NCBI GenBank assembly: GCA_015063165.1
Contig: SUSZ01000006.1
Coordinates: 1 to 64,000 of the forward strand
DNA length: 64,000 nucleotides
Source of the DNA: Thermoplasmata archaeon
GTDB taxonomy: Archaea > Thermoplasmatota > Thermoplasmata > Methanomassiliicoccales > Methanomethylophilaceae
Direction: 5' to 3'
Under the pieces are notes generated by a model that was not told where the DNA came from, made no database searches, and worked only from the letters and a program-made list of their open reading frames with translations. A program made the position numbers and the translations under genes. Below are positions 54,259 to 62,954 of this stretch, one piece after another. How positions within the stretch are numbered: the first letter of the stretch is position 1; every line of letters starts with the position of its first letter.

Positions 54259-54864
54259 GTGGAGTTCGAAGGAGTCGTCCTATGCGGACGCTGTCATGGA
54301 TGCAAAGGTTCCCTCGAGGAGCGCATAGTAAGGCACTGCGCCCCGACGCTCGCTGGAATAAAGTGCGGGAGCATGTTTAGGATGTGCGATGCTTCCGGCG
54401 ATGTTCTCAGCGGTATCCGCGCCGTGAACAGGATCCTTCAGTCCACCGGAGTGTCAGTGATGATCCTCCGTTCGTGGACGGATGCCGTTCTGGTGTACGT
54501 CTACCGCCCCGAGATGCTCTCCGATGTGATTTCGGACATGCGCGTCAGAGAGTTTCTCGGGGATTTCGGCTATTCCGGGAACAATTATGTCGCCTATCTC
54601 CAGCATCTGGGCTACAGATACAGCGGAGATGCGATGCCCCACGAGGTCGGAGTGTTCCTCGGATACCCTCTGGACGACGTCATCGGGTTCATCAGCGACA
54701 GGAGCGAATGCACCTGCTCGGGATGCTGGAAGTGCTACAGCGATCCCGTCAAGGCGGAGAGCACGTTCAGGCGTTGCAGGGAGTGCACCTGCAAGTGCAT
54801 AGAGATGTATAATTCGGGCGCCACTCTGGATGTGATGGCGGCCAAGCTCCCGACACTGGCCTGA
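54259..54864 (+). CDS. DUF3793 family protein
   Basis: 201 residues from GTG 54259. The family core is visible: HCAPTLAGIKCGSMF, VYVYRPEMLSD, HEVGVFLGYPLDDVIGFI and the Cys-rich C-terminus SECTCSGCWKCYSDP with CRECTCKC. Cysteines suggest metal or thiol chemistry. DUF3793 proteins occur in anaerobes, sometimes near flavodoxin or iron genes; function unknown. Confidence 0.82.
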   Translation: MEFEGVVLCGRCHGCKGSLEERIVRHCAPTLAGIKCGSMFRMCDASGDVLSGIRAVNRILQSTGVSVMILRSWTDAVLVYVYRPEMLSDVISDMRVREFLGDFGYSGNNYVAYLQHLGYRYSGDAMPHEVGVFLGYPLDDVIGFISDRSECTCSGCWKCYSDPVKAESTFRRCRECTCKCIEMYNSGATLDVMAAKLPTLA

Positions 54865-54925
54865 TTTCTTAATCGCAGGCCCATGTTTCATATGTAATCA
54901 CCGATATCGACGTCCAGTGATTCTT

Positions 54926-55906
54926 ATGGATCGTACATCTTTTTCCAAGATTTGCACTCTGCTGGGCCTGGCGAGCGTGGTCCTGGTGGTGGGAAGCTCC
55001 CTCATGGGTGTACCCGCTTTCGTCCTCGGCGCGGTTCTGGCAGTCGCATGCTTCGTCTTCGGCCTGATGGCACGCAAAGAGGACGGGAGCAGGAAGATCT
55101 CCGGAGGGATAATGTTCGGGGTCATGGCCATATTCGTCCTTCTGGCCATCGCGGGCATGTCCACCGTGCAGGTCGCGGCAGGAGAGAAGGGTGTCATCGT
55201 CAGCAGTCCCTCCGGTAACATCGGAGAGGTCATAGACGAAGGCTGGCACTTCGACCCCGCTTACTCCTTCGCCACCGTGGAGAACATCAGGTACAACACC
55301 CAGACCGTCGAGTACATCGGTTACGACGACGACATAGACACGGTCGGAGGGATCTCCGTCCTGACCAAGGATTCCCTGGTCGTGGATATGGACATCGCCG
55401 TGACGTTCCATATTCCGCCGGAGATGGTGAAGAAGCTGAGGTTCGAGTACGGCTCCGACTGGAAGATAACCATCCTCCACCAGGAGGTCAGGTCCGTACC
55501 CAGGCTCACCTGCGTCAACTACACCGCCCTCGAGATAATCTCCGACAAGAGGCCCGAGGTCGAGTCGGCCATCACCACCAATCTGAGCAACCAGATCATG
55601 GACAGGTGCGGAGGATGCGTCGTCGTGGACAAGGTCATCATCCGCGAGATGCGCATCCCTCAGGCGATGAGCGAGGCCGTCGAGCAGAAGCTGATCTCCC
55701 AGCAGCAGCTGGAGAAGGCGAAGATCGATCTGGAGCGTGTCCAGGTGGAAGCGGAAGCCAGCAAGGCGGCCGTGGACAAGGTCCGCGAGTCGTTCGACAG
55801 CGACGAGGCCTATTTGAAATACATACTGTACGAGACGCTGAAGGACATGCAAGGCGTGCAGATCGTGCTATCGGACAGCGGGACAGCCACCGTGAAGGTG
55901 GTCTGA
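54926..55906 (+). CDS. SPFH/prohibitin-like membrane protein
   Basis: 326 residues from ATG 54926. Two or three N-terminal hydrophobic segments (within residues 8-80), then an SPFH domain starting VAAGEKGVIVSSPSGNIGEVIDEGWHF, continuing VLTKDSLVVDMDIAVTFHI and REMRIPQAMSEAVEQKLISQQQLEKAKIDLERVQ coiled coil. Prohibitin-type proteins scaffold membrane proteases or microdomains. No NfeD-type partner adjacent. Confidence 0.88.
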   Translation: MDRTSFSKICTLLGLASVVLVVGSSLMGVPAFVLGAVLAVACFVFGLMARKEDGSRKISGGIMFGVMAIFVLLAIAGMSTVQVAAGEKGVIVSSPSGNIGEVIDEGWHFDPAYSFATVENIRYNTQTVEYIGYDDDIDTVGGISVLTKDSLVVDMDIAVTFHIPPEMVKKLRFEYGSDWKITILHQEVRSVPRLTCVNYTALEIISDKRPEVESAITTNLSNQIMDRCGGCVVVDKVIIREMRIPQAMSEAVEQKLISQQQLEKAKIDLERVQVEAEASKAAVDKVRESFDSDEAYLKYILYETLKDMQGVQIVLSDSGTATVKVV

Positions 55907-55937
55907 CGGAAAACAGGGGCTCCGGCCCCATCCTTCT

Positions 55938-56906
55938 TCAAAAGAACTCTTCCAGAGACCTGGTCCCCTGCTTCTTCCTGTCTCCGACGGGATTCCCGTC
56001 GATGTCCACAAGCACGACGTTCCTGCAGTTCCCGCAGTCGACGCATCCGGCGCAGGAAGGCCTGCTGGAGCAGTGCATGCATCTGTCCATGTTGAATACC
56101 GGCTTGATCAGCTCGTCCTCGGACAGGAGATGCCCGTCGCAAGGGCTGTATAGACTATAGTGCACCTTGCCGAAGAACCTCGACAACCCAGTGTTGTACG
56201 CCCATCTCGCCTGTGTAGGGATGGAATCCGCCTCGTATATCGTGCCGTCTTTGATGAAGACTGTTCCCACGGTGTCCACGTACAGGTTCACGCGATGCTT
56301 CTCGCATTCCCTGCTGACGCGTTCGATCCATTCGTACCTGCAGGGCCTCCTTCCGCCGTAGGCCTCCCCTCCGAGGTTTATCTCCTCGATCTGTCCGGAT
56401 GCCACGGCGGGAGAGACGTCGACCTCTCCGACCAAGGGGGACAGGTTCATGCCCTTGTGCCTGGCGGGGATGGACTCCAGGATGGGCCAGCGCTCGTCGA
56501 AGGCTCTCTGGTTCTCGACGCTTATGTTGATGGATACGTTGTCGTAGCCGTCTCCCCAGTCGTCCGGAAGGCATTCCATTATCCTGTATGCCCTCTTGGT
56601 TAGAACGTAGAATATGACGTCTGGACGGCGTCTTATGGCCTCCCACATGTTCTTGCGCCATCCGTCGGCCTCCTCCAGGAAGGTGTCGGAGGTCATGTTG
56701 ACGCGCAGCATGAACCCGGATGGAACCTTGTATCTGCCTCCGGAATCCTTGGCCAGAGGCTTCCAGAAGTCCTTGGTCCTGGCTATCTCCATCGATTTCT
56801 CGGGGACGCCGCGAACACCGTCCAGATAGAACATGTAGCAGTGCTCGCAGCCTTCGCTGTACCTGCGGCATCCGTGCCAGGGGTTCCAGGCTCTCGGGTC
56901 GGCCAT
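55938..56906 (-). CDS. DUF5131 (phage Gp37/Gp68-like) family protein
   Basis: 322 residues. Opens WNPWHGCRRYSEGCEHCYM, whose Cys triad (C-x6-C-x2-C) binds a 4Fe-4S cluster in this radical-SAM-like family; LRVNMTSDTFLEEADGWRKNMW and IFYVLTKRAYRI follow. Its C-terminus adds a second Cys-rich region (MHCSSRPSCAGCVDCGNC), perhaps another cluster. Reaction unknown. Three bases downstream of fen1 on the same strand. Confidence 0.82.
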   Translation of the reverse strand: MADPRAWNPWHGCRRYSEGCEHCYMFYLDGVRGVPEKSMEIARTKDFWKPLAKDSGGRYKVPSGFMLRVNMTSDTFLEEADGWRKNMWEAIRRRPDVIFYVLTKRAYRIMECLPDDWGDGYDNVSINISVENQRAFDERWPILESIPARHKGMNLSPLVGEVDVSPAVASGQIEEINLGGEAYGGRRPCRYEWIERVSRECEKHRVNLYVDTVGTVFIKDGTIYEADSIPTQARWAYNTGLSRFFGKVHYSLYSPCDGHLLSEDELIKPVFNMDRCMHCSSRPSCAGCVDCGNCRNVVLVDIDGNPVGDRKKQGTRSLEEFF

Positions 56907-56909
56907 GTG

Positions 56910-57938
56910 TCAGAACCAGTTGTCCAGGGACTTCTGCTTCTTCCTGCTGGACTCGGCCTTCCTGGCGGCCTCGATCTTGCTGACGACCGCTCTCACCCTC
57001 TCTTCGGAGAATCCGTAGGCGGTCATCATCTCGATGGTGCCTTCCATGTCCGCGACGCCGGGCTTGACCTCGTAGTCGTCGGAGTTGGGCCCGTTCAGGA
57101 ATATGTCGCGGACCTCCTGGTACTCCGGGATCTCCTGGCCGATGGCTGGGAGGACCTCCTCCAGCCTTCCGTGCTTCTGGATGAGCTTCAGGCCCTTCTT
57201 CGGTCCGATCCCGTCTATCCCGTGGTTGAAGTCGGTTCCGATCATGATGCACACGTCGACGAGCTGCTCCCTCGTTATGCCGAGGTCCTGGAGCATGGTT
57301 TGGGTGTCGATGATCTCGGTCTTCACGTCCCTGTAGACGTTCTTGCCGGGCACCTTGCGCCTACCTGAGATGGTCAGGTTCCTGACGAGGAGCGGCGCTC
57401 CGAAGAGAATGGAATCGAAATCCTGGGATGCCGCCGCATATACGGAGCCTTTGGAGCACATGTACGCCGCCTGGGCCTCCCCGTCGCTGGGAGCCTGCAC
57501 CACAGGTATGCCGAGAAGCTTGAGCAGCCTCTTGGAGCTGTCCAGTATGTCCGGCGTCATCCTCGACGTCTGCTGCGCTTTGGAGAAGGCCTTCTTGAGG
57601 TCTCCCTCGGCCAGGGCCTTCTCGTATTCCTCCTTCGCCTTCTCCCTGCGGGCTATCCTCTCCTCGATGGTCCCGGCCTTCATATCGTTGGCCTTGCCGT
57701 CGAAGACGAAAACAGGCTCTATTCCAGCCTCGATGAGGTTGGAGGTGCGGTAGAGGATTCCGGAAAGATGGGAGGTGACGTTGCCCTCCTGGTCCATCAG
57801 GGGCTTGCCATCCGGCTGCCTGATGATGGAGAGGAATTGGAAGATCGTGTTGTAGGCATCCACGGCCACGGTCTTCCCGCGGAGGTCCGACAGCTCTATC
57901 TCGCGGGCTTCTGTGATCGGCGAAAGGTTTACTCCCAT
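56910..57938 (-). CDS. fen: Flap endonuclease FEN1
   Basis: 342 residues from ATG 57938, with GGTGGAG just before it. Removes 5' flaps during Okazaki fragment maturation. MGVNLSPI start, VAVDAYNTIFQFLS, VFVFDGKANDMK, PSDGEAQAAYM and SQDFDSILFGAP carry the acidic metal ligands; MIGTDFNHGIDGIGPKKGLKLI is the helix-two-turn-helix. It ends with a PCNA-interacting peptide QKSLDNWF. Confidence 0.95.
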   Translation of the reverse strand: MGVNLSPITEAREIELSDLRGKTVAVDAYNTIFQFLSIIRQPDGKPLMDQEGNVTSHLSGILYRTSNLIEAGIEPVFVFDGKANDMKAGTIEERIARREKAKEEYEKALAEGDLKKAFSKAQQTSRMTPDILDSSKRLLKLLGIPVVQAPSDGEAQAAYMCSKGSVYAAASQDFDSILFGAPLLVRNLTISGRRKVPGKNVYRDVKTEIIDTQTMLQDLGITREQLVDVCIMIGTDFNHGIDGIGPKKGLKLIQKHGRLEEVLPAIGQEIPEYQEVRDIFLNGPNSDDYEVKPGVADMEGTIEMMTAYGFSEERVRAVVSKIEAARKAESSRKKQKSLDNWF

Positions 57939-58620
57939 CTCCACCGCCTCGCAGGGTAGGTTCCAGGGTAGGGCCGAATGTCTTCCACTCGGCTATCTCC
58001 GACGCCATGTCTTTCAGCTTGAACAACGAGGATCCGGCTACCAGAACGGTCGCTCCGGCTTCCACGCAGGTCCTGCCGGTCTCGGCGTTGATCCCTCCGT
58101 CCACGGAGATCTCGATCCTTCTGCCTTTGGACTCGGCAATCTTTCTGATCTCAGATATCTTCGGGACGCAGTCCGATATGAAAGACTGGCCTCCGAAACC
58201 GGGGTGGACGGTCATGACCAGGACCAGGTCCGCTCTGTCCAGGAACGGCTCCACCTTTTCGGTGGGGGTCTCGGGGTTCAGGGAAATCCCTGCCTTCAGG
58301 CCTCTGGCCTTTATCTTGTCTATGGCGCCCAGGATGTCGCCTTCCGCTTCGCAGTGGACGGTTATGATGTCGCATCCCGCGTCCGCGAAGGCGTCGATGT
58401 ACCTCACGGGGTCTTGTATCATCAGGTGGGCGTCGAAGACCATGTCTGAGCATCCGCGGATGGCCTTGATGACGGGAGGTCCGAACGTTATATTGGGTAC
58501 GAAAGCCCCGTCCATCACGTCCAGATGCGCCCAGTCTGCGCCTGCCTTCTCGATGCGCACCAGCTCTTCTCCTAGCTTGGAGAAGTCAGATGAAAGCATC
58601 GAGGGTGATACTTTGGTCAT
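57361..58620 (-). CDS. rpe: Ribulose-phosphate 3-epimerase, stop codon missing at the expected place
   Basis: The first ~220 codons (58620 to about 57960) encode a complete epimerase: SPSMLSSDFSKLGEEL, HLDVMDGAFVPNITFGP, DAHLMIQDP, VMTVHPGFGGQ, EISVDGGINAET and VAGSSLFK. Catalyses ribulose-5-P/xylulose-5-P interconversion. The frame then continues for ~200 more codons inside fen1 without homology, ending at 57361. A one-base change near the tandem CTACCCTG repeat at about 57955-57970 probably removed the stop. Treat 57938-58620 as the functional gene. Confidence 0.78.
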   Translation of the reverse strand: MTKVSPSMLSSDFSKLGEELVRIEKAGADWAHLDVMDGAFVPNITFGPPVIKAIRGCSDMVFDAHLMIQDPVRYIDAFADAGCDIITVHCEAEGDILGAIDKIKARGLKAGISLNPETPTEKVEPFLDRADLVLVMTVHPGFGGQSFISDCVPKISEIRKIAESKGRRIEISVDGGINAETGRTCVEAGATVLVAGSSLFKLKDMASEIAEWKTFGPTLEPTLRGGGDGSKPFADHRSPRDRAVGPPREDRGRGCLQHDLPIPLHHQAAGWQAPDGPGGQRHLPSFRNPLPHLQPHRGWNRACFRLRRQGQRYEGRDHRGEDSPQGEGEGGIREGPGRGRPQEGLLQSAADVEDDAGHTGQLQEAAQASRHTCGAGSQRRGGPGGVHVLQRLRICGGIPGFRFHSLRSAAPRQEPDHLR

Positions 58621-58658
58621 ATAACGTCAATATACGCTGATTTCTTTAATATATTTAC

Positions 58659-59672
58659 TCACCTGGATGCCCTGTAGCTGGCCAGCGCCTGGAGATTCTC
58701 GTTCGGGGTGTGGGGAGGCACTCCGCACTCGGGAGCGATTATGGCGTATCCGGCGTCCGAAGCCTTCCATGCGTCCTTCACTATGACCTCTGGCGTGCTG
58801 CCGAAGAGGTGGTCCACCGGAGGTATGCCTCCGATCAGGTTCGTGTTGCCGTCGACCTTCTGGACGATGGCGTCGTAATCGAGGAACGACTCCACCGATA
58901 GCCCGTTCTCGCCCATCTTCGCTATGTCCGCGACGACCTCGGAGGTGTCCCCGCAGGTGTGGATGGTGGAGAAGGAGTCCTTGATGTTGGAGACGATCTC
59001 GGTAGCGCTGTCCTTGGTGAACTGGTAGAACATCTCGGGCGGAGCGATGTCCGCGGCCGCCTCGATGATCATCTGGACGTCGTCCGAGACCTCGGAGAGG
59101 GCTTTGGCGTAGGCGTTCAGGCACGGCACTATGGCCTTGACCCAGGACAGGCAGAGGTCGGGGTCCATCATGGCTCCCACGAGGAACGTCTCCATCCCGC
59201 ACATCTGGTAAGCTGTCGAGAACGCGTCCTCCATCCCGGTGATGAGGAACAGGTCCTCCCTGCGGGACTTGATCTTGGTCGCGGCTTCGAGCATCATCGG
59301 GCATCTGCCTTTGGTCAGGAACTCGTCCGGGGATATGATGTCCGGAACTTCCGGGACCATCATATCGTCGTTGCGCCAGGGGGAACCGCTGACAGCTGGC
59401 TGTCTGTCCCCTTTTCCTTCCTGGATCTCGCACCCCATTATCTCGGGGATGATGGTTATGTCGAACGGAATCTTCACGGTGGCGAACCCGAACATGTCAG
59501 CAGGCTGGAGGGCCAGCTTGATCATCTTCTCAGCGTCGAAGTTGGCTTCCGGCCAGTGGGATCCGCACGCCTCCATCTGTCCCACGGTCCCGGTCTGGGT
59601 GAATATCGCGGGAGGTGCGGCATCTCCTCTTTTGCCTTCGAGGGCGTCTATGATCTCGTCTCTTGTTGTCAT
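58659..59672 (-). CDS. Methylcobamide:CoM methyltransferase (MtaA/MtbA type)
   Basis: 337 residues from ATG 59672 (GTG 59684 possible). Uroporphyrinogen decarboxylase-like barrel; zinc ligands IHTCGDTSEV (His-x-Cys) and PECGVPPHTPNENL (distal Cys). Moves the methyl group from a methylated corrinoid protein to coenzyme M in methanol or methylamine methanogenesis. MtaA and MtbA cannot be separated from sequence alone. No corrinoid protein or substrate methyltransferase is nearby. Confidence 0.88.
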   Translation of the reverse strand: MTTRDEIIDALEGKRGDAAPPAIFTQTGTVGQMEACGSHWPEANFDAEKMIKLALQPADMFGFATVKIPFDITIIPEIMGCEIQEGKGDRQPAVSGSPWRNDDMMVPEVPDIISPDEFLTKGRCPMMLEAATKIKSRREDLFLITGMEDAFSTAYQMCGMETFLVGAMMDPDLCLSWVKAIVPCLNAYAKALSEVSDDVQMIIEAAADIAPPEMFYQFTKDSATEIVSNIKDSFSTIHTCGDTSEVVADIAKMGENGLSVESFLDYDAIVQKVDGNTNLIGGIPPVDHLFGSTPEVIVKDAWKASDAGYAIIAPECGVPPHTPNENLQALASYRASR

Positions 59673-59758
59673 GCGTGCAATCACATCGTATGACGATTTA
59701 TCAGTTGCTGAACAAAATGCCCATCAACATTATACGGTATGGGAACGATTCGGTGACC

Positions 59759-59971
59759 ATGGCATTAGCAAAACATGATGTCCAGCCTGAAGTCTGCGAC
59801 GTCGCAGGCTGCAGCAATCCGGCCGAGAGGTCCTTCAACATCAAGCAGGTCTCGAGGTCCAGTCTTAAGCTCAAGGACGAAGGCGCACGCCAGATCCACC
59901 TGTGCAAAGAGCACTACAGGGAGTTCAAGAAGGAGACCAAGACCGACAGGTCCCTGGACCAGGTCTACTGA
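59759..59971 (+). CDS. Small zinc-finger-like protein
   Basis: 70 residues from ATG 59759, with GGTGA three bases upstream and a TATA-like ATTATAC near 59730. CDVAGC (C-x4-C) and HLCKEHYREF (C-x2-H) could form one zinc site; the body is basic. It lies 22 bases before the RNase Z gene, possibly as one transcript. Function unknown. Confidence 0.75.
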   Translation: MALAKHDVQPEVCDVAGCSNPAERSFNIKQVSRSSLKLKDEGARQIHLCKEHYREFKKETKTDRSLDQVY

Positions 59972-59993
59972 CCCGAAGCATCGGTGATGCCGG

Positions 59994-61532
59994 ATGGAGA
60001 TTCTGTTCCTAGGAACCGGAGCCAGCGTTCCCTCCAGGGACAGGTCTACATCCTGCATCGCCCTTCGCAGCGGTTCGGACATCATTCTGATGGATTGCGG
60101 GGAGGGCTCGCAGAGGCAGATAATGGTCTCGCCCTTCTCGTTCATGAAGATCCGCGCTATTCTGATCACACATCTGCATGGGGACCATATCCTGGGCCTT
60201 CCAGGGCTTCTTCAGACGATGAGCCTGCTGGGAAGGACCGAGCAGCTCTCGATCTACGGTCCCGCCGGCTTCTCCAAGGCTCTGGATTCTATGATGGCCG
60301 CCACTGATGGAGAGACTTCGTACCAGGTCGTCTCACAGGATGTCGATCCCGGGCAGGAGTTCATGGTCCGCTCGATGAAGGTGTCCGCTTTCGCCACCGA
60401 TCACGGCGTCCCGTCAGTAGGGTTCTCCGTCTCCGAACCGGACGTCCCAGGGAAGCTGGACCGCCAGAAGGCGCTGGCTCTCGGAATAAAGGACGGCCCC
60501 GACATGGCCCGCCTCAAAAGGGGTGAAGCGGTAGGGAACGTCAGGTCCGAGGACGTCGTAGGGCCTGTCCAGAAGGGGGTGCGCGTGGTGTACACTGGCG
60601 ACACCATGAAGTCGCAATGCGTCGAAGAGGCTTCCAAAGGCGCCGACGTCCTGATCCACGAGTGCACCTACATGGATTCCGAGGCTGGCCTGGCCAAGGA
60701 CCATTTCCATTCCACCGCCGTCCAGGCCGCGGAGACCGCCAAGAGAGCAGGCGTCCGCTATCTGATGCTCACACATGTCAGCGCACGCTACGACGACGAG
60801 CGCGAAGACGTCCTGTCGGAAGCCAAGGCTGTGTTCGAGGACTCATACCTGGTCGACGACTTTGACCATTTCGACGTGTCCCTGAGATCGATTAGGACTA
60901 TAGTCAGCCAGCGATCATATCAGCTTCAGCATGTCCGCGTTGGTGATCAGGCCCACGATTCTTCCTTTCTGAGCCACCAGGACGGCGTTGCTGTCGCTCA
61001 TCAGCATGGTCACCAGGGTTATCGGCGTGCTGTCGGAGACGATAGGGAACGATTCGTTCATCACCTTCACGACGGAGGTCACCTTCATCTGGTCCATGGT
61101 GTACCCCTGTCTGAGCATGTCGAAGATGTCCCTCTCAGATATGCTTCCGACCGGGACCTCTCCTCTCAGAACAGGAAGCTGGGAGTATCCTGTGCTCTTG
61201 AGTATCTCCGATGCCCGATGGACGCTGTCCGAGCTCTGGACGGTCACCACGTTCTTCGATGCCACGTCTATGGCCGTCAGATCCTTGTCCCCCTCCTGTT
61301 TCATGGCCTCCAGCGTCTCGAAAAGCTTCACGACGGTGGAGTAGCTGGCGGAGATCTTGCCCTGCTCTATCTTCGCGATGGTGCTCTGGCTTATACCGGA
61401 CTACTGAGCAAGGCAGGTCTGGGTCACGTCCATCGATTTCCTTATCCTCTTGATATCGGTGGATGGAGGGAATTTCATCGGAAGCTGATTTTAATATTCC
61501 TATTTGAATATTTGTTTGCGTATCATTTATAA
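59994..61532 (+). CDS. rnz: Ribonuclease Z, stop codon missing at the expected place
   Basis: Codons 1-~305 (to about 60905) encode tRNA 3'-processing RNase Z: LGTGASVPSRDRSTSC, LMDCGEGSQRQI, ITHLHGDHILGLPGLL (metal-binding HxHxDH), FATDHGVPSVGF, VYTGDT, LIHECTYMD, HFHSTAVQAAETAKRA and LMLTHVSARY. The frame then stays open to 61532, antisense to the CBS-domain regulator, with no homology. One base at CCCTGAGATC (about 60890) would restore a TGA. Treat 59994 to ~60905 as the gene. Confidence 0.85.
   Translation: MEILFLGTGASVPSRDRSTSCIALRSGSDIILMDCGEGSQRQIMVSPFSFMKIRAILITHLHGDHILGLPGLLQTMSLLGRTEQLSIYGPAGFSKALDSMMAATDGETSYQVVSQDVDPGQEFMVRSMKVSAFATDHGVPSVGFSVSEPDVPGKLDRQKALALGIKDGPDMARLKRGEAVGNVRSEDVVGPVQKGVRVVYTGDTMKSQCVEEASKGADVLIHECTYMDSEAGLAKDHFHSTAVQAAETAKRAGVRYLMLTHVSARYDDEREDVLSEAKAVFEDSYLVDDFDHFDVSLRSIRTIVSQRSYQLQHVRVGDQAHDSSFLSHQDGVAVAHQHGHQGYRRAVGDDRERFVHHLHDGGHLHLVHGVPLSEHVEDVPLRYASDRDLSSQNRKLGVSCALEYLRCPMDAVRALDGHHVLRCHVYGRQILVPLLFHGLQRLEKLHDGGVAGGDLALLYLRDGALAYTGLLSKAGLGHVHRFPYPLDIGGWREFHRKLILIFLFEYLFAYHL
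60915..61478 (-). CDS. HTH-CBS regulator with in-frame amber codon
   Basis: One frame from ATG 61478 to TGA 60915 with TAG at codon 26, 187 residues if read through. Residues 7-62 are a Cro/CI-type helix-turn-helix (IRKSMDVTQTCLAQ, amber, SGISQSTIAKIEQGK, SYSTVVKLFETLEAM). Residues ~70-187 are paired CBS domains (ASKNVVTVQSSDSVHRASEIL, ISERDIFDMLRQG, VLVAQKGRIVGLITNADMLKL), which bind adenosyl ligands. Translation from MKLFETL at 61331 alone would lack the DNA-binding helix. Divergent from SAM synthetase; its CBS domains could sense SAM or ATP and control that gene. Confidence 0.83.
61401..61403 (-). other. In-frame TAG, candidate pyrrolysine codon inside a helix-turn-helix
   Basis: Codon 26, between LAQ and SGISQ, where relatives usually have Lys, Arg or Ala. 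A long polar Lys derivative would fit. Confidence 0.65.
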
Positions 61533-61534
61533 AT
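61526..61534 (+). promoter_or_regulatory. TATA box of S-adenosylmethionine synthetase gene
   Basis: TTTATAAAT ends 26 bases before ATG 61561, implying a leaderless or near-leaderless transcript. The 82-base divergent spacer is shared with the HTH-CBS gene. Confidence 0.65.
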
Positions 61535-61560
61535 GTTGACTAGTTCCTCATTCCGATACT

Positions 61561-62787
61561 ATGAGTTCGAAGAACATTTATGTGGAGGGTCTCAACGAGA
61601 TCCCCACTCCTATGAAAAAAGTCGAGATCGTCGAGAGGAAAGGAATCGGCCATCCCGACAGCGTCTCCGACGCTCTGGCTGAAGAAGTGAGCAAATCCCT
61701 CTGCAGGATGTACAGGAAGGAGTTCGGACACGTTCTCCACCACAACACCGACGAGACCCAGATCGCTGCCGGAGAGGCGGCACCCAGGTTCGGAGGAGGA
61801 ACTGTCATCGACCCCGTCTTCATCCTCCTCGTCGGACGTGCCACCACCCACGTCGGAGAGGGAAAGGACATGAAGTCCCTCCCCTGTAAGCCCACCGCCC
61901 TCAAAGCGGCCACCGATTATCTCACCAAGACCTTCCCCAACCTCGATGTCGACTCCCAGGTCATTCTCGACGCCAAGCTCGGAATGGGTTCCGACGACCT
62001 CACCGGTGTCTACAAGACCTCCGGCGTCCTCGCCAACGACACCTCCTTCGGTGTCGGATATGCTCCTTACTCCATCACCGACAGGCTCACCCTCCAGACC
62101 GAGGAGTACGTCAACGGCGCCATGAAGAAGAAGCTCAAAGAGACCGGACAGGACGTCAAGGTCATGTGCTCCAGGGTCGACAACAAGATCACCATGACCA
62201 TCGCCTGCGCCATGGTCGACAAATACATCCCCGACCCCGCCCACTACAAGTCCGTCGTCGAGGAGATGTACGACCTCGTCACCGACAACGCCTTGAAGAT
62301 CATCGGAAGCGAGAAGGTCGACTACAAGCTCGAGATCAACACCGGAGACAACTACGACAACGGCGTCTACTACCTGACCTGCACCGGACTCTCCCAGGAG
62401 ATGGGAGACGACGGATCCGTCGGAAGAGGAAACAGGTGCAACGGGCTCATCACCCCCTACAGGCCCATGTCCATGGAAGCCACCTCCGGAAAGAACCCCA
62501 TCACCCACATCGGAAAGATCTACAACGTCATGTCCAAGCTCATCGCCGAAGAGGTCGCCGAGAAGGTCACCAACGAGGCCGAGATCAGGGTCAGGCTCCT
62601 GTCCCAGATCGGAAAGCCCGTCTCCGAGCCTCTCAACGCCTCTGTGCAGATCGTCCTCCCCAACGCGGAGAGCGACCCTCACCTCGCTTCCTGGAAATCG
62701 GACGCCGAGGGTGTCGCGGAATACTGGCTCGACAACGTGGACAAAGTATCCGACATGATCATAGACGGAAAGGTCAGAACTTTCTGA
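61561..62787 (+). CDS. mat: Archaeal S-adenosylmethionine synthetase
   Basis: 408 residues. Archaeal-type MAT, unlike the bacterial/eukaryal form: ERKGIGHPDSVSDALAEEVS, LHHNTDETQIAAGEA, MGSDDLTGVYKTSGVLANDTSFGVGYAP, TGDNYDNGVYYLTCTGLSQEMGDDGSVGRGNR and GKNPITHIGKIYN. Makes SAM from ATP and methionine. Strongly biased, C-ending codon use suggests high expression. Followed by a poly-T terminator. Confidence 0.97.
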   Translation: MSSKNIYVEGLNEIPTPMKKVEIVERKGIGHPDSVSDALAEEVSKSLCRMYRKEFGHVLHHNTDETQIAAGEAAPRFGGGTVIDPVFILLVGRATTHVGEGKDMKSLPCKPTALKAATDYLTKTFPNLDVDSQVILDAKLGMGSDDLTGVYKTSGVLANDTSFGVGYAPYSITDRLTLQTEEYVNGAMKKKLKETGQDVKVMCSRVDNKITMTIACAMVDKYIPDPAHYKSVVEEMYDLVTDNALKIIGSEKVDYKLEINTGDNYDNGVYYLTCTGLSQEMGDDGSVGRGNRCNGLITPYRPMSMEATSGKNPITHIGKIYNVMSKLIAEEVAEKVTNEAEIRVRLLSQIGKPVSEPLNASVQIVLPNAESDPHLASWKSDAEGVAEYWLDNVDKVSDMIIDGKVRTF

Positions 62788-62817
62788 TTTTGTTCATTTA
62801 AACCTCTTACCAAACCA

Positions 62818-62826
62818 CTTTTTTTT
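62818..62826 (+). terminator. Poly-T terminator after SAM synthetase
   Basis: A run of eight T (CTTTTTTTTC) about 30 bases past the stop, the usual archaeal termination signal. Confidence 0.55.
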
Positions 62827-62910
62827 CACTGTCTGGCTACCAGTTGGATGTATAGTTTCAGTCTTTATTAAAGGTCATAATACTGAATCCTGTTTCAATT
62901 CCATCCAACA

Positions 62911-62950
62911 CTATTAAAAGGTACTAAGTGAATATTGAGTTTACAGGTGG
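62911..62950 (+). promoter_or_regulatory. TATA-like element and RBS before DUF4443 gene
   Basis: CTATTAAAAG at 62911-62920 predicts a transcript start near 62940. GGTGG at about 62945 then precedes TTG 62955, which favours that start over GTG 62928. Confidence 0.45.
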
Positions 62951-62954
62951 TAGT

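Noticed and set aside
59994-61532. Single 512-residue RNase Z with a novel C-terminal domain
   Set aside because: The last ~200 residues are exactly antisense to a recognisable HTH-CBS gene and rich in His/Arg/Leu as reverse-strand translations are.
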